Source of the DNA: Pseudomonadota bacterium
GTDB lineage: Bacteria; Pseudomonadota; Alphaproteobacteria; Ferrovibrionales; Ferrovibrionaceae
Assembly: GCA_023434425.1 (NCBI GenBank)
Contig: JAEYSS010000066.1
Coordinates: forward strand, 1-28,911
DNA: 28,911 bases
Direction of reading: 5' to 3'
Below are positions 8,884 through 16,058 of this stretch, one piece after another; the stretch's first letter is position 1; each line of letters opens with the position of its first letter. A model generated the notes under the pieces. That model ran no database searches and was not told where the DNA came from. It was given only the letters and a program-made list of their open reading frames with translations. The translations under genes were made by a program, and so were the position numbers.

Positions 8884-10662
8884 TCAGTCGAAGCCGAAGG
8901 CGCGGCGGAAGCCGCGCAGGACCGGATGCTCCTCGGGCTCGAGTTCGATGCCAATCGAGGTGATGCGATCCTTGCGGATCTCGCGCACCACCAGTTCCAC
9001 CGGTCCCCACCGCACGCGATCGCCGACAACAGCCTGATGACGCAGCCGTCGGCGCATATAGGCGCCGACCGGTTCGCCGCGATCCTTCTCCTCGACCGGA
9101 ATGCCGTAGAGCAGCGCCACTTCGCCCAGCAGCGTATCGCCGGTCAGCGCGAACTCGCCGAACACTTCTTCGCCGCGATCGCGCTTCTTGCGCCGCATGT
9201 GGGTTTCACGCGACGTGAGCAGGCGGTCGAGCGAAAAGAACTGCTCGGCAGGCGCCAGCACCAGGATATAATCGCCGGCGTCCAGGTGCTCCAGCTTGTT
9301 GCGGTCCATCACCGTGCCCTCACGGATCACCGTGATGATGCGTGAACGACGCGGCAGCGGAATTTCGTTGAAACGATAACCCAGTGCAGGCGCGTCGGCT
9401 TCGACACGATAGCTGACGACATCGCGATCGGCGGTCGAGCCGAGATCGAGATCGGTGCGGCTGACGGCCTCGGGCTTCGGCGGCAGCTCCAGGCCGAAAA
9501 ATCGCGCCACCGGCGCAATCGTCCAGCCCTGCAGGGTGAGCGAGGCGAGCACGCAAACGAAAGCCGCCGTGACGTAAATTTCTGAATTGGGCAGCTTGGC
9601 CAGCACCGGAATGGTGGCGAGAAAGATCGGCACCGCGCCGCGCAGACCGATCCAGGAGATGAAGCCGATCTCGCGCATCGTGTAGCGGAACGGTACCAGG
9701 CAGAGCAACACAGCAACCGGGCGGGCGAACAGGATCAGCACGCCGGCGACAAGGCCGCTGCCGGCCAGATAGGGCTTCATCTGATCGGGCGTCATCAGCA
9801 GGCCGAGCAGCAGGAACATGACGATCTGGCTGAGCCAGCTGAGGCCGTCATAGAAACGCAAAATAACCTGCGCGCCACGGTGACGCCGGTTGCCCAGCAC
9901 CAGGCCGGCGACATAGACCGCGACGTAACCCGAAGCATGCAGGAAATAGGCACCGGAAAAGATCAGCAGAGCGGCTGCCATGGCCACGATGGGATAGAGG
10001 CCACCGGCAACCGGTACGCGGTTGAACAGCGCCACCAGCAGGAAGCCGCCGGCCGCGCCGACCACCAGGCCACCGACCATTTCAACCACGAACTGCGCGA
10101 AGAGCTGCAATGTGTCGGGCGGCTGGCCCTGCCGCAGCAGTTCGACAGCCACCATGGTGAGGAAGATCGCCATCGGGTCGTTGATGCCCGACTCGACTTC
10201 CAGCGTGCCGCTGACGCGTTTCTGCAGCGCCAGTCCCTTCATGTTGAGCAGGAAGAACACGGCGGCGGCATCGGTCGAGCCGACGATGGCGCCGACCAGG
10301 AAGGATTCCATAACGCCGAGCCCCAGGGCGAAATGCGCCGCCACGCCCACCAATGCCGCCGTACCTACCACGCCGACGGTGGCCAGCACGAAAGCCGGCG
10401 CCGCGACCAGCCGCACGGTGCTGAAATGGGTCCGCAGACCGCCATCGAACAGGATGATGCCGAGCGCGGCCGAGCCGACCGAGTAGGTCAGCTGATAGTC
10501 GTTGAAGGCGATGCCGCCGGGACCGCCCTCACCCGCCAGCAGGCCAAGACCGAGGAAGACCAGCAGGAAGGGCACGCCAAAACGGCTCGAGGCCGACCCG
10601 GCAAAGATGCTGACCAGGACCAACAAGGAGGCGATAAAGAGAATCTCGTTGGCTTGGTACAA
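8884..10662 (-). CDS. cvrA: Potassium/proton antiporter, CvrA/NhaP2 (CPA1) family
   Basis: A 592-residue inner-membrane antiporter expected to exchange cytoplasmic K+ (or Na+) for protons. The membrane part (about 1-390) shows IILFDGGLRTHF, VGAIVGSTDAAAVFFLLN (about 123-140) and EVESGINDPMA (155-165), with the NDP motif of the ion site, and later ISWIGLRGAVPIFLATIP. A soluble C-terminus follows: a TrkA-C-like regulatory domain (about 405-490, DAGDYILVLAPAEQFFSLDR) and a CorC-like domain (about 500-580, VVGDRVRWGPVELVVREI). This order matches E. coli CvrA. The start is a TTG at 10,662 with GAGG 11 bases upstream; no in-frame ATG lies near the family start. It sits 36 bases after the acyl-CoA dehydrogenase gene. 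Why a K+ exporter is in this operon is unclear; acid stress from organic acids is one idea. Confidence 0.9.
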   Translation of the reverse strand: MYQANEILFIASLLVLVSIFAGSASSRFGVPFLLVFLGLGLLAGEGGPGGIAFNDYQLTYSVGSAALGIILFDGGLRTHFSTVRLVAAPAFVLATVGVVGTAALVGVAAHFALGLGVMESFLVGAIVGSTDAAAVFFLLNMKGLALQKRVSGTLEVESGINDPMAIFLTMVAVELLRQGQPPDTLQLFAQFVVEMVGGLVVGAAGGFLLVALFNRVPVAGGLYPIVAMAAALLIFSGAYFLHASGYVAVYVAGLVLGNRRHRGAQVILRFYDGLSWLSQIVMFLLLGLLMTPDQMKPYLAGSGLVAGVLILFARPVAVLLCLVPFRYTMREIGFISWIGLRGAVPIFLATIPVLAKLPNSEIYVTAAFVCVLASLTLQGWTIAPVARFFGLELPPKPEAVSRTDLDLGSTADRDVVSYRVEADAPALGYRFNEIPLPRRSRIITVIREGTVMDRNKLEHLDAGDYILVLAPAEQFFSLDRLLTSRETHMRRKKRDRGEEVFGEFALTGDTLLGEVALLYGIPVEEKDRGEPVGAYMRRRLRHQAVVGDRVRWGPVELVVREIRKDRITSIGIELEPEEHPVLRGFRRAFGFD

Positions 10663-10698
10663 ACGCTTGGTTTCCTCGCTGCGCTCTGAACTGCCGCC

Positions 10699-11844
10699 CT
10701 AGCTTCCTGCGGCATTCCCGGCGATGGCCCGGCTGATCACCAGCCGCTGGACGTCGCTGGTGCCCTCGTAGATCTGGCAGACGCGGACATCCCGGTAGAT
10801 GCGTTCCACCGGGAAGTCGGCCAGATAGCCGTAACCGCCGTGAATCTGGATGGCATCTGAGCATACCCGCTCGGCCATTTCCGAGGCAAACAATTTGGCC
10901 ATGCTGGCCTCTTTCAGGCAGGGCTGGCCGGCATCCTTCAGCCGCGCCGCATTCAGGATCAGCTGATGCGCGGCTTCGATACGGGTCGCCATGTCGGCAA
11001 GCCGGAAGGCCACCGCCTGGTGGTTGATGATGGCGGTGCCGAAGGCCTCGCGCTGGCCCGCATACAGCCGTGCCGCGTCGAACGCCGCCCGCGCCATGCC
11101 AGTCGCCTGGGCGGCGATGCCGATACGTCCGGATTCGAGGTTAGCCAGCGCAATCCGGTAACCCTCGCCTTCGCTGCCCAGCAGCGCGTCCTCGGGCACC
11201 CGCACATCTTCCAGCACGATCTGGCAGGTATCGGAGCATTTCTGCCCCAGCTTTTGCTCGATGCTCGCCACGCGATAGCCCGGCGTATCGGTGGGAACCA
11301 GGAAGCAGGACATGCCCCGCTTGCCGGCTGCCGGATCGCTGATGGCGAAGACCAGCGCCAGTTTGGCGATCGAGCCTGAGGTGATGAACTGCTTCACGCC
11401 GCTGATCACCCACTCGTTACCCTCACGGCGCGCGCGCGTTTTCAGCGCGGAGGCGTCCGAGCCGGCCTGTGGCTCGGTCAGGCAGAAGGCGCCGATCCAT
11501 TCGCCGCGTGCCAGCGGCTTCAGATATTGTTCCTTCTGCTGCAGGCTGCCGTAGCGCAGCAGCGCGGCGCAGACCGGCGAATTGTTGACCGACATGATCG
11601 TGCTGACCGCGCCATCGCCGGCGGCGATCTCCTGCAGCGCCAGCACATAGGCGACGAAATCCGCGCCGGCCCCACCCCACTGCTCCGGCACACCCATACC
11701 CATCAGGCCCAGATCACCCATCTGGCGCAACAGGTCGACCGGCGGCTTGCCGCTGCGGTCCCGTTCGCCGGCACCGGGCACCAGCTTCTCCTGGGCAAAG
11801 TCCCGCGCCATGTCGCGGATCATCTGCTGCTCTTCAGTCAGCAT
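10699..11844 (-). CDS. Acyl-CoA dehydrogenase (short/branched-chain type)
   Basis: FAD-dependent alpha,beta-dehydrogenation of an acyl-CoA, passing electrons to ETF. The 381-residue protein has an N-terminal helical domain, the FAD/substrate segment AFCLTEPQAGSDASALKTRA (119-138), and the C-terminal domain with IHGGYGYLADFPVERIYRD. The catalytic base is at the usual medium/short-chain position: E360 in QIYEGTSDVQR. This differs from the ivd gene product 1 kb away, whose glutamate is elsewhere. The ATG at 11,844 has GAGGAG at 7 bases, overlapping the RidA-like gene's end region, so translation is likely coupled. Given its operon it may act on isobutyryl- or 2-methylbutyryl-CoA, but straight short-chain acyl-CoA is equally compatible. 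Confidence 0.92.
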   Translation of the reverse strand: MLTEEQQMIRDMARDFAQEKLVPGAGERDRSGKPPVDLLRQMGDLGLMGMGVPEQWGGAGADFVAYVLALQEIAAGDGAVSTIMSVNNSPVCAALLRYGSLQQKEQYLKPLARGEWIGAFCLTEPQAGSDASALKTRARREGNEWVISGVKQFITSGSIAKLALVFAISDPAAGKRGMSCFLVPTDTPGYRVASIEQKLGQKCSDTCQIVLEDVRVPEDALLGSEGEGYRIALANLESGRIGIAAQATGMARAAFDAARLYAGQREAFGTAIINHQAVAFRLADMATRIEAAHQLILNAARLKDAGQPCLKEASMAKLFASEMAERVCSDAIQIHGGYGYLADFPVERIYRDVRVCQIYEGTSDVQRLVISRAIAGNAAGS

Positions 11845-11855
11845 CGCGGTTCTCC

Positions 11856-12242
11856 TCAAACCTGGCGGCGCGCAGTCACTTCGATCTCCAGTTTCATTTT
11901 GGGATCGATCAACTGGCAGATCAGTGCGGTGGCGGCCGGCCGTGCCCTGGAGAAATGCCGACCGCAGATCGGCGCAATCTTTTCGAAGATCGCCGGCTCG
12001 GTCAGGTAGTAGTGCACACGCACCACATCATCAAGGCTGCTGCCGGCCTGAGCCAGCGCCGTCGAAATGTTGCTGAAAATCTGCTCGCATTGTGCGACAG
12101 GATCGTCGCTGATCGTCATGGTGGCGTAGTCGTAGCCGGTGGTGCCTGAGACATGTATCCAGTCGCCGTCCACCACAGCGCGCGAATACCCCATCGTCGC
12201 CTCAAATGTAGAGCCCGACGAAATCCGGCGACGTTCTGCCAT
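11856..12242 (-). CDS. RidA/YjgF-family protein
   Basis: A 128-residue member of the RidA (reactive intermediate deaminase) superfamily, which hydrolyses enamine/imine intermediates made by PLP enzymes. Seen here: WIHVSGTTGYDYAT in the substrate-lining strand, the ARPAATALICQLIDPKMKLE stretch followed by IEVTA. R101 of ARPAAT matches the carboxylate-binding arginine (R105) of RidA, and the acidic residue of KLEIEVTA is present. A longer reading to 12,449 adds non-conserved residues; ATG at 12,242 fits the family. It lies 2 bases after the exported-protein gene and 11 bases before the acyl-CoA dehydrogenase start. Its partner in a fatty-acid/leucine operon is not obvious; it may belong to a non-RidA Rid subgroup with an acyl or keto-acid-derived substrate. 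Confidence 0.87.
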   Translation of the reverse strand: MAERRRISSGSTFEATMGYSRAVVDGDWIHVSGTTGYDYATMTISDDPVAQCEQIFSNISTALAQAGSSLDDVVRVHYYLTEPAIFEKIAPICGRHFSRARPAATALICQLIDPKMKLEIEVTARRQV

Positions 12243-12244
12243 GC

Positions 12245-12877
12245 TCAATCCTTCTTCTGCAGCAATTTCACACCGACCGCATAAGCCAGTACCTGTTCGG
12301 GTGTCAGCGGCCGGCCGGCCGTGGCGCAATACACGCCATCCAGCCGCTGGCTGCCTTCCGTCAGTGGTTCGTCTTTGGCGGCCTTGGCCTGCAGACCGCT
12401 CGTGCCCTCCGCGGTCTGCGGCTGGGCATAGAAGCCCAGCGCCACACATTGCCGGGTTCCGAGATCGAAACGGCGCGACAGCACCGGGCCATTGGGCGTG
12501 GCGAGTTTTTCATCCTTGGCCTGTCCGGCCTGTGGTTTTGGCGCTTCCAGCCCGTTCAGAACTGTGGTGGCGAAGCGGATCAGATCGACCGGACCGCTCA
12601 GATAATGATCTTCCCCGCTCAGATCGCGCAGCACGGCGAGGGCGAAACTGCCGGCCGGCTTCTGCGCCTTCCACAGATAGCGCTCCAGCCGGTAACCCAG
12701 CGGCGAGGCAAAGGACTCCGCGATTTGCGGTGCGAAGGTCAGTCCTTCTGCTTCCCAGCGCACGCGCTGGTCCGGCTCACGCAACGGTTCCCAGCGCACA
12801 TCGCTTTCGTCGGCCGCCTGCGCGGAAACCGCCGTCAGTGCAATTGCGGCAACAGTCAGGAAACGCAGCAGCCTCAC
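12245..12877 (-). CDS. Exported protein of unknown function
   Basis: A 210-residue protein with a clear Sec signal peptide: MRLLRFLTVAAIALTAVSAQA with likely cleavage after AQA (residue 21), leaving a mature periplasmic protein. I do not recognise the family. The mature part begins ADESDVRWEPLREPDQRVRW, has a central VLRDLSGEDHYLSGPVDLIRF, and contains two cysteines (RQCVALGF and GVYCATAG) that could form a disulfide. The start is a GTG that overlaps the ivd stop in a GTGA arrangement, and its stop is 2 bases before the RidA-like ATG, so it is firmly inside the acyl-CoA operon despite acting outside the cytoplasm. A role as an envelope sensor or binding protein would be guesswork. Confidence 0.85.
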   Translation of the reverse strand: MRLLRFLTVAAIALTAVSAQAADESDVRWEPLREPDQRVRWEAEGLTFAPQIAESFASPLGYRLERYLWKAQKPAGSFALAVLRDLSGEDHYLSGPVDLIRFATTVLNGLEAPKPQAGQAKDEKLATPNGPVLSRRFDLGTRQCVALGFYAQPQTAEGTSGLQAKAAKDEPLTEGSQRLDGVYCATAGRPLTPEQVLAYAVGVKLLQKKD

Positions 12878-14046
12878 TTGGTCTCCTCGAAGATTTCCCG
12901 GCCAATCAGCATGCGCCGGATTTCCGAGGTGCCGGCGCCGATTTCATACAGCTTGGCGTCGCGCAACAGGCGGCCGGTTGGATAATCGTTGATATAGCCG
13001 TTACCGCCCAGAATCTGGATCGCATCCAGCGCCAGCTTGGTCGCCTTCTCGGCAGCAAACAGGATCGCGCCGGCGGCATCCTTGCGCGTGGTCTGGCCTC
13101 GGTCGCAGGCCTTGGCCACCGTGTAGACATAGGCGCGCGCCGCATTCATTTCGGTATACATATCGGCCACCTTGCCCTGTACGAGCTGGAAGGTGCCAAT
13201 CGACTGGCCGAACTGCTTGCGCTCGTGGATATAGGGGATCACCACATCCATCGCCGCCTGCATGATGCCGAGCGGACCGGCCGCCAGTACGGCGCGCTCA
13301 TAGTCCAGGCCACTCATCAGCACGTTCACGCCACGACCGACCTGGTTCAGCACATTCTCTTCCGGCACTTCGCAATCCTGGAACACCAGCTCGCCGGTAT
13401 CCGAACCGCGCATGCCGAGCTTGTCGAGTTTCTGCGCCGTCGAGAAACCCTTGAAGCCCTTCTCGACCAGGAACGCCGTGATGCCGCGCGGGCCGGCGGC
13501 CGGATCGGTCTTGGCATAGACCACCAGCACATCCGCTGTGGGCCCATTGGTGATCCACATCTTGTTGCCGTTCAGGATGTAGCGGTCACCCTTCTTGTCG
13601 GCGCGCAGCTTCATCGACACGACGTCGGAGCCGGCATTCGGCTCGCTCATCGCCAGCGCGCCGAGGCTCTTGCCGCTGATCAGACCGGGCAGATACTTCT
13701 TCTTCTGTTCAGACGACCCGTTGCGGCGGATCTGGTTGACGCAGAGGTTGGAATGCGCGCCATACGACAGCCCGACGGAAGCCGAGCCGCGGCTCACCTC
13801 TTCCATCGCCACGCAATGTTCCAGATAGCCCAGCCCGCTCCCGCCGTATTCTTCCTCCACCGTGATGCCATGCAGGCCGAGATCGCCCAGCTTGGTCCAC
13901 AAATCGCGCGGAAATTCGTTGGTCTTGTCGATGGCATCAGCGCGCGGCGCCAGTTCGGCATCCACGAAGCTGCGCACGGACTGGCGCAGCATGTCGGCGG
14001 TCTCGCCGAGCCCAAAATCGAGCGTCGGATAGCTGTTGGAAATCAT
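12874..14046 (-). CDS. ivd: Isovaleryl-CoA dehydrogenase
   Basis: Oxidises isovaleryl-CoA to 3-methylcrotonyl-CoA, feeding the methylcrotonyl-CoA carboxylase encoded 7 kb away. The 390-residue protein shows the family features SVGLSYGAHSNLCVNQIRRN, AMSEPNAGSDVVSMKLRA and MWITNGPTADVLVVYAKT. The diagnostic point is the catalytic glutamate: E250 in SGLDYERAVLAAGP, while the usual C-terminal position reads YEIGAGTSEIRRM with no glutamate there. This placement is characteristic of isovaleryl-CoA dehydrogenases. ATG at 14,046 has AAGGG about 9 bases upstream. Its stop overlaps the GTG of the exported-protein gene by four bases. A 73-base gap precedes it, large enough for an internal promoter, though none is clear. 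Confidence 0.95.
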   Translation of the reverse strand: MISNSYPTLDFGLGETADMLRQSVRSFVDAELAPRADAIDKTNEFPRDLWTKLGDLGLHGITVEEEYGGSGLGYLEHCVAMEEVSRGSASVGLSYGAHSNLCVNQIRRNGSSEQKKKYLPGLISGKSLGALAMSEPNAGSDVVSMKLRADKKGDRYILNGNKMWITNGPTADVLVVYAKTDPAAGPRGITAFLVEKGFKGFSTAQKLDKLGMRGSDTGELVFQDCEVPEENVLNQVGRGVNVLMSGLDYERAVLAAGPLGIMQAAMDVVIPYIHERKQFGQSIGTFQLVQGKVADMYTEMNAARAYVYTVAKACDRGQTTRKDAAGAILFAAEKATKLALDAIQILGGNGYINDYPTGRLLRDAKLYEIGAGTSEIRRMLIGREIFEETK

Positions 14047-14119
14047 GGTTATTGACCCTTCTCGGACGGACCCGGGCGAACCCTGAATCGGGGGTGGCGG
14101 AAGTGTAGCGGATCGGGCG

Positions 14120-14596
14120 TCAGGATGCAGCCATGCGGGGTGCGTCAGGGCGTCCCAGCATGCACATCAGTGTCGCCAGGCCGGTGGCGCAATGCAGCAG
14201 CTTTCCCGATTTGTCTGCAAAGACGTCAAAGCCCACAATTGTAAGCGTACGGCCGTGCCGCGTGACCTGCGCGCGGGCCAGCATCAGGTCACCGTCGGCG
14301 GGCGCCATCAGATTCATCTTGTATTCCACCGTCAGCACCGTGGCATCGGCCGGAAACAGGCTGTAGGCGGCGTATCCGGCCGCCGAATCTGCGATCATGC
14401 CGACAATGCCGCCATGAACGAAGCCGTGCTGCTGCGTCACCTCGGTTTTACGCGGCATCCGCACCTCGCAAAAGCCCGGCCGAAGCGCGGTGATCGATGC
14501 GCCGATCAGACGCATGGCCGGCTGACGATCGAAACTGTCGCGGCAGCGCGCCTCGAAATCCGGATCGGCCGGCTTGAACTCAGTCGCCATAGTCAC
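14120..14596 (-). CDS. PaaI/HotDog-family thioesterase
   Basis: A single-hotdog acyl-CoA thioesterase of 158 residues. The PaaI-type signature QQHGFVHGGIVGMIADSAAG holds the conserved HG..H.G.(I/V)....D(S/T)AAG pattern, in which the aspartate region and HGG loop form the active site; VLTVEYKMNLMAPADGD is the central strand typical of the family. The GTG at 14,596 has GGAGG 7 bases upstream and forms a GTGA overlap with the preceding thioesterase gene; an ATG at 14,590 is an alternative. Lying between a second thioesterase and ivd, it could release CoA from stalled branched-chain or aryl-CoA intermediates, but the substrate is not determined by the sequence. Confidence 0.88.
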   Translation of the reverse strand: MTMATEFKPADPDFEARCRDSFDRQPAMRLIGASITALRPGFCEVRMPRKTEVTQQHGFVHGGIVGMIADSAAGYAAYSLFPADATVLTVEYKMNLMAPADGDLMLARAQVTRHGRTLTIVGFDVFADKSGKLLHCATGLATLMCMLGRPDAPRMAAS

Positions 14597-15060
14597 GCTG
14601 CAGCCTCCTTCGGCGCAATTGGTTCGATGTCGAAGGTTTCGGCGATCCGCGCCACGAAGCTCTGCGGAAACGGCCGCGAGCGGCGCTTGACCAGATCGAT
14701 GCAGACGCCGGTCAGCCGTGCCGCCATCACCGGCTTGTCGTCACCGACGCGGATCAGACGGTGGCGGAACACGATCTTGCGCTCGCCGATGCTTTCCACC
14801 GTGCTTTCCATCCGCACCAGATCGCCGCCCTGCAGTTCGGCCTGGTAATCCACTTCGGCCTTCACGGCTGCAACGCCGGCCTGCTCGGCCATCATCTGCG
14901 CGCGCGGCCAGCCATGCAGCGCGGCCACGGCAAAGGCGGCATCGCCGATCCAGCCCATGTAGAAGCTGACATTCACATGGCCCAGATGGTCGCATTGCCA
15001 GGCCTGCGTCATCAGGCGCAGGGTTTCGATGTATGTCTCGGTCCCAAATTGCTCGGTCAC
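14593..15060 (-). CDS. Acyl-CoA thioesterase (4-hydroxybenzoyl-CoA thioesterase-like hotdog)
   Basis: A 155-residue hotdog protein. TQAWQCDHLGHVNVSFYMGW is the typical 4HBT motif with the aspartate-x-x-G-H-V-N pattern, in which this aspartate is the catalytic residue of the family. ESTVESIGERKIVFRHRLIR is the second half of the fold. I prefer the GTG at 15,060, which has AGGAAGGGG upstream and gives a normal length; a GTG at 15,147 is also in frame but would leave only 23 bases to the divergent LysR gene. It is the first gene of the long minus-strand operon that ends at the EamA gene. Together with the following PaaI-type gene it gives this operon two different thioesterases. Confidence 0.85.
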   Translation of the reverse strand: MTEQFGTETYIETLRLMTQAWQCDHLGHVNVSFYMGWIGDAAFAVAALHGWPRAQMMAEQAGVAAVKAEVDYQAELQGGDLVRMESTVESIGERKIVFRHRLIRVGDDKPVMAARLTGVCIDLVKRRSRPFPQSFVARIAETFDIEPIAPKEAAA

Positions 15061-15170
15061 TGGAGCAACACCCCTTCCTGCCGGTTTCCTCTGGTTTACG
15101 GTGTACCGTGTCAGCTTGAATAGAGAAAATCGATTGTTTTTATCCACTGGATAGGGTTTTCCTATGACCG
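15061..15170. promoter_or_regulatory. Divergent control region of the LysR gene and the ivd-containing operon
   Basis: LysR regulators commonly bind between their own gene and a divergent target operon, and this 110-base gap fits that arrangement. It contains a short dyad ACGGT-GT-ACCGT at 15,098-15,109 and an AT-rich stretch with AATCGATT at 15,128-15,135 flanked by AAAA and TTTT. I could not fix -35/-10 elements with confidence. Regulation of the operon by the LysR protein is an inference from position only. Confidence 0.4.
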
Positions 15171-16058
15171 ATGAACCTGACCCTGATCCGCTATTTCATG
15201 GCCGTGGCCGAGACCGGCAGCTTCACCCGCGGGGCTGAGCGCGCCAACGTCACGCAACCTACATTGTCGGCGGGCATCAAGCGGCTGGAAGAGTCGCTCG
15301 GCGCCAGCCTGTTCGAGCGCAGCCGCGCGCCGCAGCTTACTCCGGCCGGAGCGCGATTCCTGCCCCGTGCGCGCCTGCTGCTGCAGGAATGGACCGCGGC
15401 ACGACATGAACTGCGCCAGGAAGGCCGCCCGACGAAACTGCGCCTGCGGCTCGGCTATATTCCGGGTCTGCCGCAACGCCGGCTGACCGCCCTGCTCGGC
15501 AGCTTCACGGCAGCGCATCCCGATGTGGCGCTGGAGATTCTGGAAGCGCCGGCCGCCACACTGACCCGGCGGCTCGATCTCGGCCGCATCGACGCCGCCA
15601 TTCTGCCACTCGGCGATGACGGTGACGACCACAGCCTGACGCTGTTCCGCCAGCGCTACCTGCTGGCCGTGCCGCCGAAACATCCGCTGGCGCGACGCAG
15701 CAGCGCACGGATCTCAGATCTGCAGGACCAGCCCTTCGTGATCCGGCCGCAGGCGGAAATCATGCCGGCGGCCGAAAAGCTGTTCGACGGGCTGAACGTG
15801 CGGCCCCGTATTATCGGCCGGGCCGAGAGCGACACGGCATTACTGGCCCTGGTGGAAGCCGGGATCGGCGTGGCGTTGCTGCCGCACTGGCTGCCGACCG
15901 ACGCGGTGGCGACGCTCACCCTTCCCGAACTGCGCGACATGCATCGCATCGGCCTGCGCTGGCGCGACGACGCGCATGCCGCACTGACGCAGCTGCGCGA
16001 TTTCGCCACCGGCCATGACTGGGACGCGGCCAGCGACCGTGCGGTATTGGGCCACTAG
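15171..16058 (+). CDS. LysR-family transcriptional regulator
   Basis: A 295-residue LysR-type regulator. The N-terminal winged helix-turn-helix is clear: LTLIRYFMAVAETGSFTRGA, then NVTQPTLSAGIKRLEESLGA, LFERS and LTPAGARFLPRA. The rest (about 90-290) is a two-lobe periplasmic-binding-like effector domain, with VALEILEAPAATLTRRLDLG and LVEAGIGVALLPHWLPTD. It is divergent from the thioesterase/ivd operon across about 110 bases and is therefore the likely regulator of that operon, with an acyl-CoA or organic acid as a possible effector; this is not shown by the sequence. No strong ribosome binding site precedes the ATG. Its TAG stop overlaps the maeB stop inside a single CTAG. Confidence 0.92.
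   Translation: MNLTLIRYFMAVAETGSFTRGAERANVTQPTLSAGIKRLEESLGASLFERSRAPQLTPAGARFLPRARLLLQEWTAARHELRQEGRPTKLRLRLGYIPGLPQRRLTALLGSFTAAHPDVALEILEAPAATLTRRLDLGRIDAAILPLGDDGDDHSLTLFRQRYLLAVPPKHPLARRSSARISDLQDQPFVIRPQAEIMPAAEKLFDGLNVRPRIIGRAESDTALLALVEAGIGVALLPHWLPTDAVATLTLPELRDMHRIGLRWRDDAHAALTQLRDFATGHDWDAASDRAVLGH

Noticed and set aside
12139..14055. A 638-codon plus-strand frame opposite ivd and the exported-protein gene
   Set aside because: Arginine- and proline-rich shadow of a conserved dehydrogenase; no signal or domain.
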